From positions 155,918-219,917 of the forward strand of contig NZ_DIIM01000002.1 of NCBI RefSeq assembly GCF_002420705.1: DNA of 64,000 nucleotides, in the 5' to 3' direction. Numbering within the stretch: the first letter of the stretch is position 1; the number at the start of each line of letters is the position of its first letter. The position numbers and the translations under genes were made by a program. This DNA is from Sphingobacterium sp. UBA5670. GTDB lineage: Bacteria; Bacteroidota; Bacteroidia; Sphingobacteriales; Sphingobacteriaceae. The notes below the pieces were generated by a model. The model worked only from the letters and a program-made list of their open reading frames with translations, did not search any database and was not told the origin of the DNA. Shown piece after piece: positions 43,759 through 52,528 of the stretch.

Positions 43759-45921
43759 TTAAATCCCCATTTCTTTTAGAATAAAATGTGCATTGTCAAT
43801 TTTATCGGCAACCCAAAGCACATAGCGAATATCGACACCAATGGATCTGCTATAACTTTCGTTCCAGGCGAAATCATTGATTGTTGCATCATAAGCGCGG
43901 TCAAAATTGACACCAATTAATTCACCATTTTCGTTCATGATCGGAGATCCTGAATTACCGCCAGTGGTATCCATATCGTATAGGATATTTACCGGAACAG
44001 AACCTAAATCTTTCTGAAGGTAAGGGCCAAAGTTTTTATTCAGGTAAGCTGTTTTGATTTCCTGCGGATAGTCAAATTCTGCCAAGCCTAGATTTCCTTT
44101 TTGAATAATCCCTTCGATGGTTGTAAATGGCTTCATATAGGTTGCATCAGCAGGTGAGTAGCCCTTGATGTGGCCATAAGTCAAACGTAACGTTGAGTTT
44201 GCATCAGGGATAAAGTTCTTTGCCTGAAAAATTTCTTTGACGGCTACATAATCACCCATTAATTTATTGAGTACGCCCTCGCGTCTTTTTTGCTCAGCCG
44301 CAAAAGTCACAATGTCATTGTTCAGACCAGCCTGGAAGTTCAATAATCTGTCGTCGAATTTTTGAAGCGCATCCGCATTTGCTAAAACGGTATTCAGTAC
44401 ATAGTTTTGATCAGCAAGTTTGGTGCTATTGATAATTTCTGTGGCAAATCCCGGTGCCGTTTCACTGTTTAGTTGCAGTGTTTGAATAGCTGGCAATTGA
44501 TTTTTACCTTGAAATGCGGCGGCATCCTGTAGCATTTTAGTCAGGATACGTTGATCAGCCTGTTTGTTGTAGCTTTCATAAGCTTCTTTAATACCCGTTT
44601 TAATCTTTTGGATATCGCGGTCGAAAAGCGCTTTTGCAGCTTGTGAAGTCTTTTCTTTCCCTAAAGCAATTTTTAATGCATTAATATCACGCGCGACTTT
44701 CAATAGGCTTGTGCTATTGTAAATATTATTGATCCAAAGTTCTTTCAGTGCATCTTGATTGCTGACCTGATAATACGATTCAATGTCAGCCAATAGACTG
44801 CCATACTTGTCTTTTAGTTCCGGTTTGCTCAGGATAAATGCAGCCAGTGCTTCATCCTCCTGCTTTTTGGTCGCCAGCAAGTCAATACCACGTAGTCCTT
44901 TTAGTTTACCGCGGTAATTTTTTAGAACATTGGCATTGCGTTTTATCCGTGTTGCTAGTGATAAAGCGATGTCGGTATTGTCTTTACCGGCTTCTTCCAT
45001 TTGTTTATTTTGGAAATCATAGAGATTGGAAACATACGGCAATAAGTACTCCTGCTGATATTGGATATACTGTGCGGGCCGGTGTCGGAATGTTTTTCCG
45101 GGATATCCCAGGATAAAGGTAAAATCATTCTCTCTGACCCCATTTGCATTTACTTTAAGGTGTTTTTTCGGCTGATAAGGGACATTCTCTTTGGAGTAAG
45201 GTGCAGATTTTCCGTCTTTACCAACGTATGCTCTTAAAAAGGAATAGTCTCCGGTGTGGCGAGGCCACACCCAATTGTCGGTCTCGCCACCAAACTCACC
45301 GATATTCTGACGTGGAATATAGACTAAACGGACATCTTCGATCGTTTTATAGCGAAATAGGACATAGCTCTTGCCGATAAACATTTCGGACACCTCGGCT
45401 TTAATCGTCGGGTCCTGTTTTTCAGCCTGCTTAACTAACTCCTCCTGCTTACGTTTGATGGTGTTGATGCGTTCCACAGGATCGCTGATGTTCGCGACGG
45501 CATTTAAAATTTTATTGGATACATCCTCATACGAATCCGTAATTCTTATTTTTAATCCTTTCGCTTCAATTTCCTGCTCCTGATTTTGTGCGACAAAGCC
45601 ATTTTTTAGGTAATTGTTGATCGCTGTACTCGCTAACTGAACAGCAGAGAAGGCACAATGATGATTGGTAATAATCAATCCGCGATTGGAGACAAATGAT
45701 CCGGTGCATCCGCTGACTTGAACCAGCGCGTCTACTAATCCAACCTGACCTGGGTTGTATATATCCTTTTCACTGATCTTTAACCCAGCTTTCTTTAGTC
45801 CAGCTTTGTTCAACTCGCTCAATGGATACATTCCTTCATCAGGATTAGCCTTACTATAAGGACTGTTTGCCATGGTTAAGAATAAAGCTAGTGCAATTGT
45901 CGTACTATTAATAAACTTCAT
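43759..45921 (-). CDS. S46 family dipeptidyl-peptidase (DPP7/DPP11-like)
   Basis: Secreted or periplasmic serine exopeptidase that removes dipeptides from peptide N-termini. The 720-residue length is standard. The signal peptide is followed by the chymotrypsin-like double barrel with catalytic His in TNHHCAF (87-88) and Ser657 in GGNSGSP, split by a large helical domain. In DPP11 an arginine near the C-terminus selects acidic P1 residues. The equivalent position here appears to be Asn682 (TINDFAW), so a DPP7-like preference for hydrophobic P1 is more likely; this alignment is by eye. It is divergent from oxyR. Confidence 0.93.
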   Translation of the reverse strand: MKFINSTTIALALFLTMANSPYSKANPDEGMYPLSELNKAGLKKAGLKISEKDIYNPGQVGLVDALVQVSGCTGSFVSNRGLIITNHHCAFSAVQLASTAINNYLKNGFVAQNQEQEIEAKGLKIRITDSYEDVSNKILNAVANISDPVERINTIKRKQEELVKQAEKQDPTIKAEVSEMFIGKSYVLFRYKTIEDVRLVYIPRQNIGEFGGETDNWVWPRHTGDYSFLRAYVGKDGKSAPYSKENVPYQPKKHLKVNANGVRENDFTFILGYPGKTFRHRPAQYIQYQQEYLLPYVSNLYDFQNKQMEEAGKDNTDIALSLATRIKRNANVLKNYRGKLKGLRGIDLLATKKQEDEALAAFILSKPELKDKYGSLLADIESYYQVSNQDALKELWINNIYNSTSLLKVARDINALKIALGKEKTSQAAKALFDRDIQKIKTGIKEAYESYNKQADQRILTKMLQDAAAFQGKNQLPAIQTLQLNSETAPGFATEIINSTKLADQNYVLNTVLANADALQKFDDRLLNFQAGLNNDIVTFAAEQKRREGVLNKLMGDYVAVKEIFQAKNFIPDANSTLRLTYGHIKGYSPADATYMKPFTTIEGIIQKGNLGLAEFDYPQEIKTAYLNKNFGPYLQKDLGSVPVNILYDMDTTGGNSGSPIMNENGELIGVNFDRAYDATINDFAWNESYSRSIGVDIRYVLWVADKIDNAHFILKEMGI

Positions 45922-46096
45922 AGGATTTAACTATCAACTGTTGTAAATCTCCAAATTTAAGAAAAGGTTTTTGATGAAATCGATTTTTTATGCTAACTAA
46001 TGTAACAATAGTGGATAGGCATTGGCTTTTTGGCAAGGTATTTATTGTATAATGGGCAGGCCAAATATCCATTCAGCTTTTTAAATTATCAAAGGA

Positions 46097-46131
46097 TTTG
46101 ATATGGGTTTACGACAGGATTCGTAATTTTG
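46097..46131 (+). promoter_or_regulatory. Putative oxyR promoter
   Basis: TTTG at 46097-46100, 23 bases, then TAATTTTG at 46124-46131, an exact TAnnTTTG. The leader would be about 13 bases before the ATG at 46150. Confidence 0.5.
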
Positions 46132-46149
46132 TGCTTTAAAGATAGTAAG

Positions 46150-47088
46150 ATGACCTTAATCCAACTGGAATATATTATAGCTGTTGATACCTACCGAAGT
46201 TTTGTTGCAGCTGCTGAAAAATGTTTTGTCACGCAACCTACGTTGAGCATGCAAATACAAAAACTTGAAGAGTCTTTAGGGGCGAAGATCTTCGATCGGA
46301 GCCGCCAGCCTGTCATTCCTACAGAAATCGGTGAGAAAATTATTCTTCAGGCTCGGTTGGTGCTCACGGAAAGCAGAAAGATTAATGAGATTGTACAGGA
46401 TAAAAAAGGCGAGATTGAGGGCACGCTAAAGGTGGGGGTTATTCCGACGATCGCTCCATATTTACTTCCGAATGTACTGACCACATTTATGGAAAAATAC
46501 CCGAAGTTGCAATTGCAGATCTGGGAATATACGACAGAGCGAATTGTCCATGAACTGAAGGTCGGACTTTTGGATTGTGGTGTATTGTCGACACCTCTAA
46601 ATGATCCGGGCATCTTAGAATCTCCGCTGTTCTATGAGAATTTTGTCGCTTACATTTCTACCAATAGTCCTTTGTTTGGGAAGAAAGTACTGAGTGGCGA
46701 TGATATTGCGGACGATAAACTCTGGCTGCTCAATGAAGGACATTGCATGCGCGGTCAGGTGCTCAATATCTGTCATCACAAACACAATCAGGATCTGACA
46801 GGACGATTTGAATATAATACCGGTAGTGTGGAAACGCTGAAACGTATGGTTGATATCAACGACGGCATTACGATATTGCCTGAACTGTCGATCTGGGATT
46901 ATTCCGATGAACAATTGGATAGGATCCGTTATTTCAAATCACCGGAACCTGTGCGGGAGATTTCCTTGGTGACGACGCAGAATTTTGTAAAGCGACATGC
47001 GATTCAGGCGTTGGAGAGAGAAATATTGGCTGTAGTACCGGATAAATTCAAAACAAAAAAGAAGAAGGAAGTGTTGAGCTTTCAATAG
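46150..47088 (+). CDS. oxyR: Hydrogen peroxide-sensing LysR regulator OxyR
   Basis: Transcription factor that forms an intramolecular disulfide on contact with peroxide and then activates defence genes. The 312-residue protein has an N-terminal LysR helix-turn-helix (LEYIIAVDTYRSFVAAAEK, TQPTLSMQIQKLE) and a periplasmic-binding-like sensor domain. The redox cysteines are at 199 and 208 (GHCMRGQVLNIC), the same numbers and spacing as in E. coli OxyR. The start at 46150 is the family start; seven further codons upstream overlap the promoter. Only five bases separate it from the ClC channel gene. Confidence 0.94.
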   Translation: MTLIQLEYIIAVDTYRSFVAAAEKCFVTQPTLSMQIQKLEESLGAKIFDRSRQPVIPTEIGEKIILQARLVLTESRKINEIVQDKKGEIEGTLKVGVIPTIAPYLLPNVLTTFMEKYPKLQLQIWEYTTERIVHELKVGLLDCGVLSTPLNDPGILESPLFYENFVAYISTNSPLFGKKVLSGDDIADDKLWLLNEGHCMRGQVLNICHHKHNQDLTGRFEYNTGSVETLKRMVDINDGITILPELSIWDYSDEQLDRIRYFKSPEPVREISLVTTQNFVKRHAIQALEREILAVVPDKFKTKKKKEVLSFQ

Positions 47089-47093
47089 AAGAT

Positions 47094-48893
47094 ATGAGAA
47101 ACCTCAAGGGACGTTTTTTTAGGAAAATAGATCAGATCAATCAATGGCGAATGAAGAAAGTTTCGAACAGAAATTTTATCATTCTATTGGCCTTTTTGGT
47201 TGGAATTGTTGGCGGTATTATGGCATCTGTCCTGAAAAGACTTACCCATTTTATTGCAACAACTATACAGGACGATATCGATTGGAAAGTAAAATACTCG
47301 GTGTACTTGATATTTCCATTAATTGGGATTTTACTCAGTGTATTTTTTGTCCGGAAGTTTCTGAAGGGGAAGAAGATGGAGCACGGAATCACACCAATTA
47401 TCTATGCCATCAGCCGGAAAGGAAGCCGTTTGGACCCGAGCAATATCTATTCGCAGGTGGTGACCTCAGCCATTACGGTTGGGTTTGGTGGTTCCTGTGG
47501 TCTGGAGGCTCCAGTTGCTTTGGGAGGATCTTCTATTGGTTCGAATATTGCCCGCTTTTTTGGACTACAGTATAAAGAGGTAACGATGTTATTGGCCTGT
47601 GGGGCAGCGGCGGGAATTTCAGGAGCATTCAATAGTCCTTTGGCAGGAATGATTTTTGCGATCGAGATTTTACTGCCTGAGTTTTCCATTCCAGTGTTTA
47701 TCCCTTTACTGATATCATCGGCTTTGGCTTCAGTGGTGTCTCGGGTACTTTACAATGAACCGCTATTCAGTACGTTCAATTCCGATTGGCAGGTTTCGGC
47801 ATTATTGTTCTATTTGTTATTGGCGGTGCTGATCGGTCTTTATACCATTTACTTTGCCCGTGTTTCCAGAAGTGTCGGGAAATGGTTTTCAAAAATTAAA
47901 AATCCCTATAGCAAAGTCTGGGTCAGCGGTATCGCCTTAGGGTTGATGATCTTTGTCTTTCCGGCATTGTATGGCGAGGGCTACATTACGATTCAGCAGA
48001 TTCTCAATGGACAGTTTAATTCAATTGTTAAGAATAGCTTGTTTTCAGACTATAAGGATATTGGATTAGTAGTCTTTGGCTATACCATATTGACGTTATT
48101 CGGGAAATCCTTTGCGGCATTATTTACGCTAAACGGCGGGGGCAATGGGGGTGTTTTTGGTCCGAGCCTGGTGATGGGCGGCTTGTTGGGCTTTGCATTT
48201 TCTTATGGCGTCAACCTGACCGGAATTGCCGAATTAAATGTGCCAAATTTTGTGGTAGCGGGCATGGCCGGGGCTTTGAGCGGTATTATGCATGCGCCAT
48301 TGACGGGCATATTCTTGATCGCAGAAGTGACCGGAGGCTACACATTAATGGTTCCATTGATGCTGGTCTGTTCAATTTCCTATCTGATCAATCGGTCTGT
48401 TTTAAAGCATTCAATTTATACCAAGGTACTGGCAGAGTCTGGAGATCTCATTTCTTATGAGGATAAGGATCGATCTGTGTTAAGCATGATGCGCATAAAA
48501 TATGTATTGGAAACGAATTTTGTAGTCTTACGTCCCGATGAAACACCTAAAGTACGGCAAACGGACATCATCCATAGTAAACGCAATATTTTCCCGGTGG
48601 TTGATTACGAAGGCAAGTTTATGGGGCTGCTCTATAGCGAGTTTCTATTTTCTGTCCTATTGGGTGAAGTAGATGGAGGAGACACTCCTTTTGAAAAATT
48701 AGCTCAGAAGCCCAATGATACCGTAGGAATCAATGAAAATATGGAGATTGTGATGGCCAAAATGAATAAGGACGATACTTGGATACTTCCGGTTTTGGGC
48801 GATGAAAATAAATATATGGGTTTTGTTTCCAAATCGAGCGTGTTTAACAAATATCGGGCATTATTAATACGCCAGGGCCATTACTTAGAGTAA
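47094..48893 (+). CDS. ClC-family chloride channel/transporter with CBS domains
   Basis: Membrane protein of the ClC family, moving chloride or another halide, often against protons. The 599-residue protein has the ClC core (about residues 25-440) with GSCGLEAP (gating glutamate Glu138), GGGNGGVFGPSLVMGG and the closing GMAGALSGIMHAPLTG. Two CBS domains follow (about 470-595), which usually bind adenine nucleotides. The canonical GREGP is replaced by GLEAP, but the glutamate is kept. Five bases after oxyR, the gene is almost certainly cotranscribed with it, an uncommon partnership. Fluoride-type selectivity is not indicated. Confidence 0.92.
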   Translation: MRNLKGRFFRKIDQINQWRMKKVSNRNFIILLAFLVGIVGGIMASVLKRLTHFIATTIQDDIDWKVKYSVYLIFPLIGILLSVFFVRKFLKGKKMEHGITPIIYAISRKGSRLDPSNIYSQVVTSAITVGFGGSCGLEAPVALGGSSIGSNIARFFGLQYKEVTMLLACGAAAGISGAFNSPLAGMIFAIEILLPEFSIPVFIPLLISSALASVVSRVLYNEPLFSTFNSDWQVSALLFYLLLAVLIGLYTIYFARVSRSVGKWFSKIKNPYSKVWVSGIALGLMIFVFPALYGEGYITIQQILNGQFNSIVKNSLFSDYKDIGLVVFGYTILTLFGKSFAALFTLNGGGNGGVFGPSLVMGGLLGFAFSYGVNLTGIAELNVPNFVVAGMAGALSGIMHAPLTGIFLIAEVTGGYTLMVPLMLVCSISYLINRSVLKHSIYTKVLAESGDLISYEDKDRSVLSMMRIKYVLETNFVVLRPDETPKVRQTDIIHSKRNIFPVVDYEGKFMGLLYSEFLFSVLLGEVDGGDTPFEKLAQKPNDTVGINENMEIVMAKMNKDDTWILPVLGDENKYMGFVSKSSVFNKYRALLIRQGHYLE

Positions 48894-48917
48894 TTTGAGG
48901 GGGATACTCGTTGAAAT

Positions 48918-48954
48918 AAGTTTCCTTTGGTCAGTCTTAGACCAAAGGAAACTT
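48918..48954. terminator. Hairpin between the ClC gene and ribE
   Basis: A perfect 15-bp stem (48918-48932 with 48940-48954) and a 7-base loop between convergent genes. T runs are weak on both sides, so termination is likely but not certain. Confidence 0.6.
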
Positions 48955-48965
48955 ACCGAATTTTC

Positions 48966-49556
48966 TTAACCGCGCAAAGCCATAATTTTAGTGACATATT
49001 TCCCGATTATATCAAACTCTAAGTTGACTGTACTGCCCACTTCAACCTGTTGTAAGTTGGTGTGTTCAAGTGTATAGGGAATGATTGCGACGGAAAACTG
49101 ATCGTCTTTAGAATCTACGACCGTCAAACTAATGCCATTGACAGTAATGGACCCTTTTTCTACAGTGATATTTTGTTTGGAAACATCGTATTGGAAGGTG
49201 AAAATAAAACTCCCATTTTCGTCTTTCTTTTGGATACAAAGGGCGGTCTGATCGACATGACCTTGAACGATATGTCCATCAAATCTTCCGCCGGCCAATG
49301 TACAGCGTTCAAGATTGATCAAGTCACCTACCTTTAACTGAGCCAGATTTGTCTTCTGCAAGGTTTCATCAATTGCTGTAACTTTATGAAGGTCATTGTT
49401 CAATCCCACAACTGTGAGGCAAACACCATTGTGACTTACACTTTGGTCTATTTTGAGTTCATTGGAAATAGGGGAACTGACGTAAAAATGGATATTGCTT
49501 TTCTCCTGTTCGATATTTTCTATTTTTCCTAAGGTTTCTATGATTCCAGTAAACAT
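48966..49556 (-). CDS. ribE: Riboflavin synthase alpha chain
   Basis: Final step of riboflavin synthesis: dismutation of 6,7-dimethyl-8-ribityllumazine. The 196-residue protein consists of two homologous barrel repeats. The start MFTGIIETLGKI and the paired motifs SHNGVCLTVVGL and VNGISLTVVDS are family hallmarks; FDGHIVQGHVDQ is the lumazine-binding region. An A run sits just before the ATG (T run at 49561-49570 on the plus strand), matching the A-rich leaders common here. No FMN riboswitch is visible. Other rib genes are not in the window. Confidence 0.96.
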   Translation of the reverse strand: MFTGIIETLGKIENIEQEKSNIHFYVSSPISNELKIDQSVSHNGVCLTVVGLNNDLHKVTAIDETLQKTNLAQLKVGDLINLERCTLAGGRFDGHIVQGHVDQTALCIQKKDENGSFIFTFQYDVSKQNITVEKGSITVNGISLTVVDSKDDQFSVAIIPYTLEHTNLQQVEVGSTVNLEFDIIGKYVTKIMALRG

Positions 49557-49842
49557 GTTATTTTTTTTTTGATTGATTCAAAGTTACTAAATAATTAACT
49601 GAAATATTCATGTTTAGATCCTACAAATACGGCTGTTGTAAAGGCCTGTGCGGAATAGTTGAAGTTAGTCCCGTATGTCGACAGGAAGGGCCATTCCTTT
49701 TCTCAGGAAAAGAAAATAATAAAAGAGAGTGGCAGCTCATGCATTGATAAATATAACTAATGCAAGGGTTAAATATGGTAGTAGAGCGTATTTGAATGTA
49801 GGTAGTCAAAAAATGACCCAAGGAAAAATGCAAAAAGATTGT

Positions 49843-49859
49843 AGTGTATATTGTACACT
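49843..49859. promoter_or_regulatory. Short inverted repeat AGTGTA-N5-TACACT
   Basis: A 6-bp perfect inverted repeat with a 5-base spacer, about 70 bases upstream of the small-RNA promoter. Its size and form suit a regulator dimer site, but the evidence is weak. Confidence 0.35.
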
Positions 49860-49927
49860 TACTATTCCTTTTGTGGCGGCTATCTTAAAACAAATTTATG
49901 GGAGTTGAAAAAAAATATAACAAAATT

Positions 49928-49958
49928 TTTGTTTATATCATTTGAAGCACTATCTTTG
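49928..49958 (+). promoter_or_regulatory. Putative promoter of an orphan small RNA
   Basis: TTTG at 49928-49931, 19 bases, then TATCTTTG at 49951-49958: an exact Bacteroidota consensus with ideal spacing. There is no open frame downstream. Confidence 0.6.
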
Positions 49959-49963
49959 TCCTA

Positions 49964-50043
49964 GGTTTAGGTTGATTGCCTCTTACAAAGAGGTATTTAT
50001 AAAAGCTTAGCAGGTCGCCCGACCGAATGCTAAGCTTTTTTTT
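49964..50043 (+). ncRNA. Candidate small RNA (about 80 nt)
   Basis: Starting five to seven bases after the TATCTTTG box, this transcript would have a small hairpin (CCTCT/AGAGG near 49979-49993), an unpaired A/T-rich stretch, then a strong terminal hairpin. That hairpin has an outer 12-bp stem (50001-50012 with 50024-50035), an inner 4-bp stem with loop GCCC, a GAA bulge and a run of eight T. Promoter and terminator frame the element exactly and no protein could be coded. I do not recognise it as a known RNA family. Confidence 0.6.
50001..50043 (+). terminator. Terminator of the small RNA
   Basis: 12-bp outer stem (AAAAGCTTAGCA with its complement at 50024-50035), GC-rich inner hairpin and a T run. 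Confidence 0.85.
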
Positions 50044-50237
50044 GTTTCCAATTTTTTTAAAATGATTACCTGGTTAGTTTTCTAATAAACAGTTGTTTGT
50101 ATTTTTTAGTTTGGTCAGAGGCTGGATGTGGCGTATTGGTCGAAAGTGGTTAACCATTGAAAGCCTACCATGCGGACGGCATATTGATCTATTTCAAGGT
50201 TAGGATATGGTGTATTTTAGATTAAAAAATAAATCAA
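50044..50237. other. Gap between small RNA and sulfatase remnant
   Basis: About 190 bases with no coding frame, repeat or clear hairpin. Confidence 0.35.
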
Positions 50238-50602
50238 TTATTTTTTAATCATCTTATTGGCTACAATCTCCCATTCTTGTATAGGGGCAGGTCGGTGTTC
50301 TTTGGTGACAATTTCATCAAAATGCGGCATCATTTGCGGGTATTGGGCCGCTAGATCCATTTCTTCCCAAGGATCTGTGGTCAAATCGTATAATTGCCAT
50401 TTAGCTTTAGGATTCTTCTTTAAATCGAGTTTTACAGCTTTCCAATGTCCTTCCCGTATGGCGATCTGGCCACCTTTTTCGGGGTATTCAAAATAGAGAT
50501 ACTGATGATGTTCCTGTTTATTCTTTTGCCTCAGCCAAGTGGGGTGTGCAAAAGGGTCCCCCATCCGAGCAGGATGAGGGAAAGTCCAACTTTTATTTTC
50601 AT
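50238..50602 (-). pseudogene. Second sulfatase, internally deleted (signal peptide plus C-terminal domain)
   Basis: On the minus strand an ATG at 50602 overlaps the TGA of the first sulfatase (ATGA, 50599-50602) and begins a good signal peptide (MKIKVGLSLILLGWGTLLHT), which soon hits a stop. In another frame the sequence continues as a typical sulfatase C-terminus: HQYLYFEYPEKGG, IREGHWKAVKLD, WQLYDLTTDPWEEMDLA, then EHRPAPIQEWE to the stop at 50238. The catalytic domain, roughly 1 kb, is missing between these parts, and the two pieces are out of frame. It is therefore the scar of a deleted arylsulfatase gene. Confidence 0.8.
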
Positions 50603-52112
50603 TTTTGACGTTCTTCTTCCAACAATTGTTTGAGTTCAATGACTTTTTCGGGATATTTTGAAGCAACATTATGTTTTTCACCGATATCGTTTTTGAGATC
50701 ATACAATTGGTCTTCGGGGAGACTTCCTGTTTCCGTGTCCGTTAATTTCATGTAAGGGGTACCTTTACTTGGAGCAATATATTTCCAGTCGTCCTTTACA
50801 ATAGCCAATGTCTGTGCATGCTGAACCATACTCGTGCGGCCCTTATTATCTTGACCTGTTAAGGTTTTCAAAAGTGGCTTGCTGTCTTTTGCTTCGTCGG
50901 TTTTTAGTGGGATGTCCAGTAATTGGGCACTTGTTGCCAAGAGATCTATTTGGCTGATCAATGCATTCGAAACTTTCCCCTGTGCAACACCCTTACCACT
51001 GACGATAAATGGTACCCGGGTTCCACCTTCGAAGATACTATATTTACCGCCGCGCAGTGGACCAGCAGGTAAGTGGCCATTTTGTTGGGCCACAGCGCCG
51101 TCCATATAGCCATCGTCGAGTACTGGCCCGTTGTCGCTGCTGAAAATTATAATCGTGTTTTTGTCAAGTCCCAAAAGTTGCAATTGCTGTTGAATTTGTC
51201 CGACGGTCCAATCTAACTGCAGAATAGCATCGCCGCGATAACCAAGTTTGCTCTTCCCTTTAAATTGTGTTGCCGGCATACGGGGTACGTGCGGTTCTGT
51301 TAAGCAGAAGTACAGGAAGAACGGTTTGTTTTGATGCGTGGAGATAAAATCCTGGGCTTTGTGAAGAAATGTTGTGGAGACTTCTTCATCCACCCATCGC
51401 GCACGCGTGCCTCCACTCATATAACCGATTCTTCCGATGCCGTCTGATTGTGTCCCTGACCGGGGGAGGAATGCATTTTGAGCAATTCGGGATGCTCTTT
51501 GCCTGTAGGATCTTTGCCGATTTTCTTTTCGTAATCGACCAGGATCGGGTCATTGACATCCGCTGCGACGACCTGATCATTTTCGAGGAATACGGTTGGG
51601 ACGCGGTCTGCCGTTGCAGGAAAAATAAACGAATAGTCAAAACCTACATCATTAGGCCCTGGTTTTATGGGGGCATTCCAGTCTTTTTGGACCTGATTGC
51701 CAAGTCCCATATGCCATTTTCCAACAATAGCCGTCGCATAGCCCGCATGTTTGAATACTTTGGGCAACGTAATTTTATCCGTTGGAACGATCAGTTTGGC
51801 ATCGCCGGGCAGGATACCTGTACCTTCCTGACGCCAGGGATACGTTCCGGTCATCAATGCAAAACGAGAAGGGGTACAGGTTGCTGATGTACTATGTGCA
51901 TTGGTAAATCGCGTTCCGCTTTGGGCAAGCTTATCTAGGTTGGGAGTTTCGATTTGTTTGGCGCCATAACTGCTTAAATCACCAAAACCAAGATCATCTG
52001 CATAAATATAAATTATATTTGGTTTGCCTGCCTTTTGGGCAAAACTAACGAAGGGGAGCGCAACGAAAAGGCTCGAGGAGAATAATAAAGTGAAAGATAG
52101 TGACTTCTTCAT
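50599..52112 (-). pseudogene. Arylsulfatase broken by a frameshift
   Basis: Formylglycine-type sulfatase in two frames. The first part starts at 52112 with a signal peptide (ending FVSFAQ), then KPNIIYIYADDLGFGD and the maturation motif CTPSR with Cys79. It runs to HPELLKMHSSPGQGHNQT and then leaves frame (ASEESVI, stop near 51417). The second part picks up as GIGRIGYMSGGTRARW and continues through PFFLYFCLTEPHVPR and NTIIIFSSDNGPV to the stop at 50599. The break lies near 51435-51445, where one base (or 3n+1) has been lost. Both halves are otherwise well conserved, so the lesion looks recent, or could be an assembly error. Confidence 0.85.
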
Positions 52113-52152
52113 ATACTTTAAATTATGTTTAAAGGGTATCATTAATGGTTAA

Positions 52153-52180
52153 GGGTATCGTTGGACAATTAACGATACCC
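52153..52180. other. Hairpin between susD remnant and sulfatase
   Basis: A perfect 10-bp inverted repeat (52153-52162 with 52171-52180) and an 8-base loop, without a T run. Possibly an mRNA processing or stabilising element of the old operon. Confidence 0.5.
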
Positions 52181-52185
52181 AAGGT

Positions 52186-52528
52186 ACTATTTTAAATTTG
52201 GATTTATATTAACCTCATTCTGTGGAATTGGCCAATATTCATCCTGACCGGCTTTAAAAGACTTGCTGGTTACGTACCAGCGATTATATGGGGCTTTGCC
52301 TCCGCCTGCTTTTGTGCGGAGATTTTTTGTACCTGTAAATGGAGCCCCTTAAAAATCACCTTCCAAAACATCTTTTGCAATGCCGCAGCGCAGCAGATTC
52401 CAGTAGCGCAGGGCTTCCAGTGCAAGTTCAATACATCTTTCGTTACGCAAGGTCGAACGCAACGCGGTACTGCTTTGGACGTTAATGGCTGGCATATTAA
52501 CGCTGCTTCTTTTCTGACAGCATGGTAG
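52186..52528 (-). pseudogene. 3' remnant of a susD-like gene
   Basis: Translated in shifting minus-strand frames, this stretch gives the C-terminus of a RagB/SusD nutrient-binding lipoprotein. One frame reads STALRSTLRNERCIELALEA, then LRYWNLLRCGIAKDVLEGDF and a stop. The next reads GAPFTGTKNLRTKAGGGKAP, then SFKAGQDEYWPIPQNEVNIN and a stop at about 52186. The ER.IELA.E..RYW.LLR pattern and the final YWPIPQNE are hallmarks of SusD. About three quarters of the gene (the N-terminus) is gone, ending exactly where the EamA gene stops at 52529. Several frameshifts are present. Confidence 0.8.

Noticed and set aside
48957..49556. FMN riboswitch upstream of ribE
   Set aside because: The leader before the ribE ATG contains only an A-rich run; the conserved RFN element core is not present.
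49621..49833. 70-codon minus-strand frame after ribE
   Set aside because: No family resemblance and odd composition; likely chance frame in non-coding DNA.
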